From the NCBI RefSeq assembly GCF_014803725.1, contig NZ_JAAVBE010000027.1:126321-158460 (forward strand): DNA of 32,140 bases, in the 5' to 3' direction. This document shows, piece by piece, positions 32,009 through 32,140 of this stretch. A program made the translations under genes and the position numbers. Origin of the DNA: Desulfovibrio sp. (GTDB taxonomy: Bacteria > Desulfobacterota > Desulfovibrionia > Desulfovibrionales > Desulfovibrionaceae). The notes under the pieces were generated by a model. That model did no database searches. It was not told the DNA's origin and was given only the letters and a program-made list of their open reading frames with translations. The stretch's first letter is position 1, and each line of letters begins with the position of its first letter.

Positions 32009-32140
32009 CCGTCTGGAGCGCAGCGGAAGACGGGTGCTAGTGCCGGAAGAATCCTAAAAAATAAGATTTTTCGGCGCTGGCAAGGAAGATAAAAATTTCC
32101 GAAGGGAGTGTACTTAAGTACTCGACCGAGGAAATTTTTC
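32009..32140. repeat. Near-palindromic intergenic repeat, right copy (inverted, cut by window end)
   Basis: Positions 32009-32140 are the reverse complement of 966-1097: 126 of 132 bases match with no gaps, and the match runs to the window end. It keeps the CCGTCT/AGACGG hairpin (32009-32033), GGAAATTTTT/AAAAATTTCC arms and the GTACTTAAGTAC core. Mismatches lie at the small hairpin loop, at two single sites, and three in the stem arm TTTCGGCGCTGGC (left copy TTTCGCTGCTTGC when read on the same strand). The partner arm would lie beyond 32140. Confidence 0.9.

Noticed and set aside
1..32140. tRNA, rRNA, CRISPR, prophage or transposon genes
   Set aside because: None seen by eye on either strand; the only repeats found are the palindromic element and the short tandem repeat after cheV. 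Automated searches were not possible.

Overview
The window looks like chromosomal DNA of a high-GC, Gram-negative anaerobe, most plausibly a Desulfovibrio-like member of the Desulfovibrionaceae. This is an inference from gene content and codon use, not from a marker gene. The supporting signs are the DapL (LL-diaminopimelate aminotransferase) branch of lysine synthesis, a DsrE-like sulfur-relay protein, a CheV chemotaxis protein, TamA/TamB/AsmA outer-membrane biogenesis genes, and strong G/C bias at third codon positions. I see no rRNA, tRNA, CRISPR array, transposase or prophage.

Layout. Positions 1-2018 (minus): dapF then dapL (cut by the window start), separated by a 334-bp gap that holds an AT-rich, near-palindromic repeat. 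Positions 2195-4822 (plus): a membrane-anchored zinc-ribbon protein, a double-ACT protein and a PFL/UPF0210 protein in one likely operon. Positions 4847-6076 (minus): an MFS transporter. Positions 6210-8924 (plus): uvrC and an orphan DNA methyltransferase. Positions 8967-9650 (minus): a TrmH-family RNA methylase. Positions 9821-12006 (plus): an ion antiporter and a maltose/galactoside-type O-acetyltransferase, closed by a bidirectional terminator at 12046-12097.

Positions 12111-19978 (minus) form a tightly packed series read tamA, tamB, YjaB-like acetyltransferase, tetR, flavodoxin-fold reductase. A divergent DsrE-like gene (20152-20508) separates it from a second large AsmA-family gene (20514-23714, minus). 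TamA, TamB and the AsmA protein together suggest an envelope-spanning lipid transfer and outer-membrane assembly function. Positions 23849-24895 hold a CgeB-like glycosyltransferase, 24903-25316 a small one-helix membrane protein on the minus strand, 25399-26778 a radical SAM protein, 26964-27938 cheV with a clear terminator, and 28092-31842 a hexapeptide acyltransferase overlapping a large helicase.

The two points I find most worth following are these. (1) The 28762-31842 protein joins a MrfA/YprA-type DEAH helicase (with a Cys cluster) to a YprB/MrfB-type DEDDy exonuclease domain in one chain. In Bacillus subtilis these two activities are separate proteins of a mitomycin-lesion repair pathway. 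(2) A 132-bp sequence is present at 966-1097 and, inverted, at 32009-32140 with six mismatches and no gaps. It is part of a roughly 150-bp near-palindrome. Three of the six mismatches fall in one stem arm, which makes a testable covariation prediction just past the window edge.
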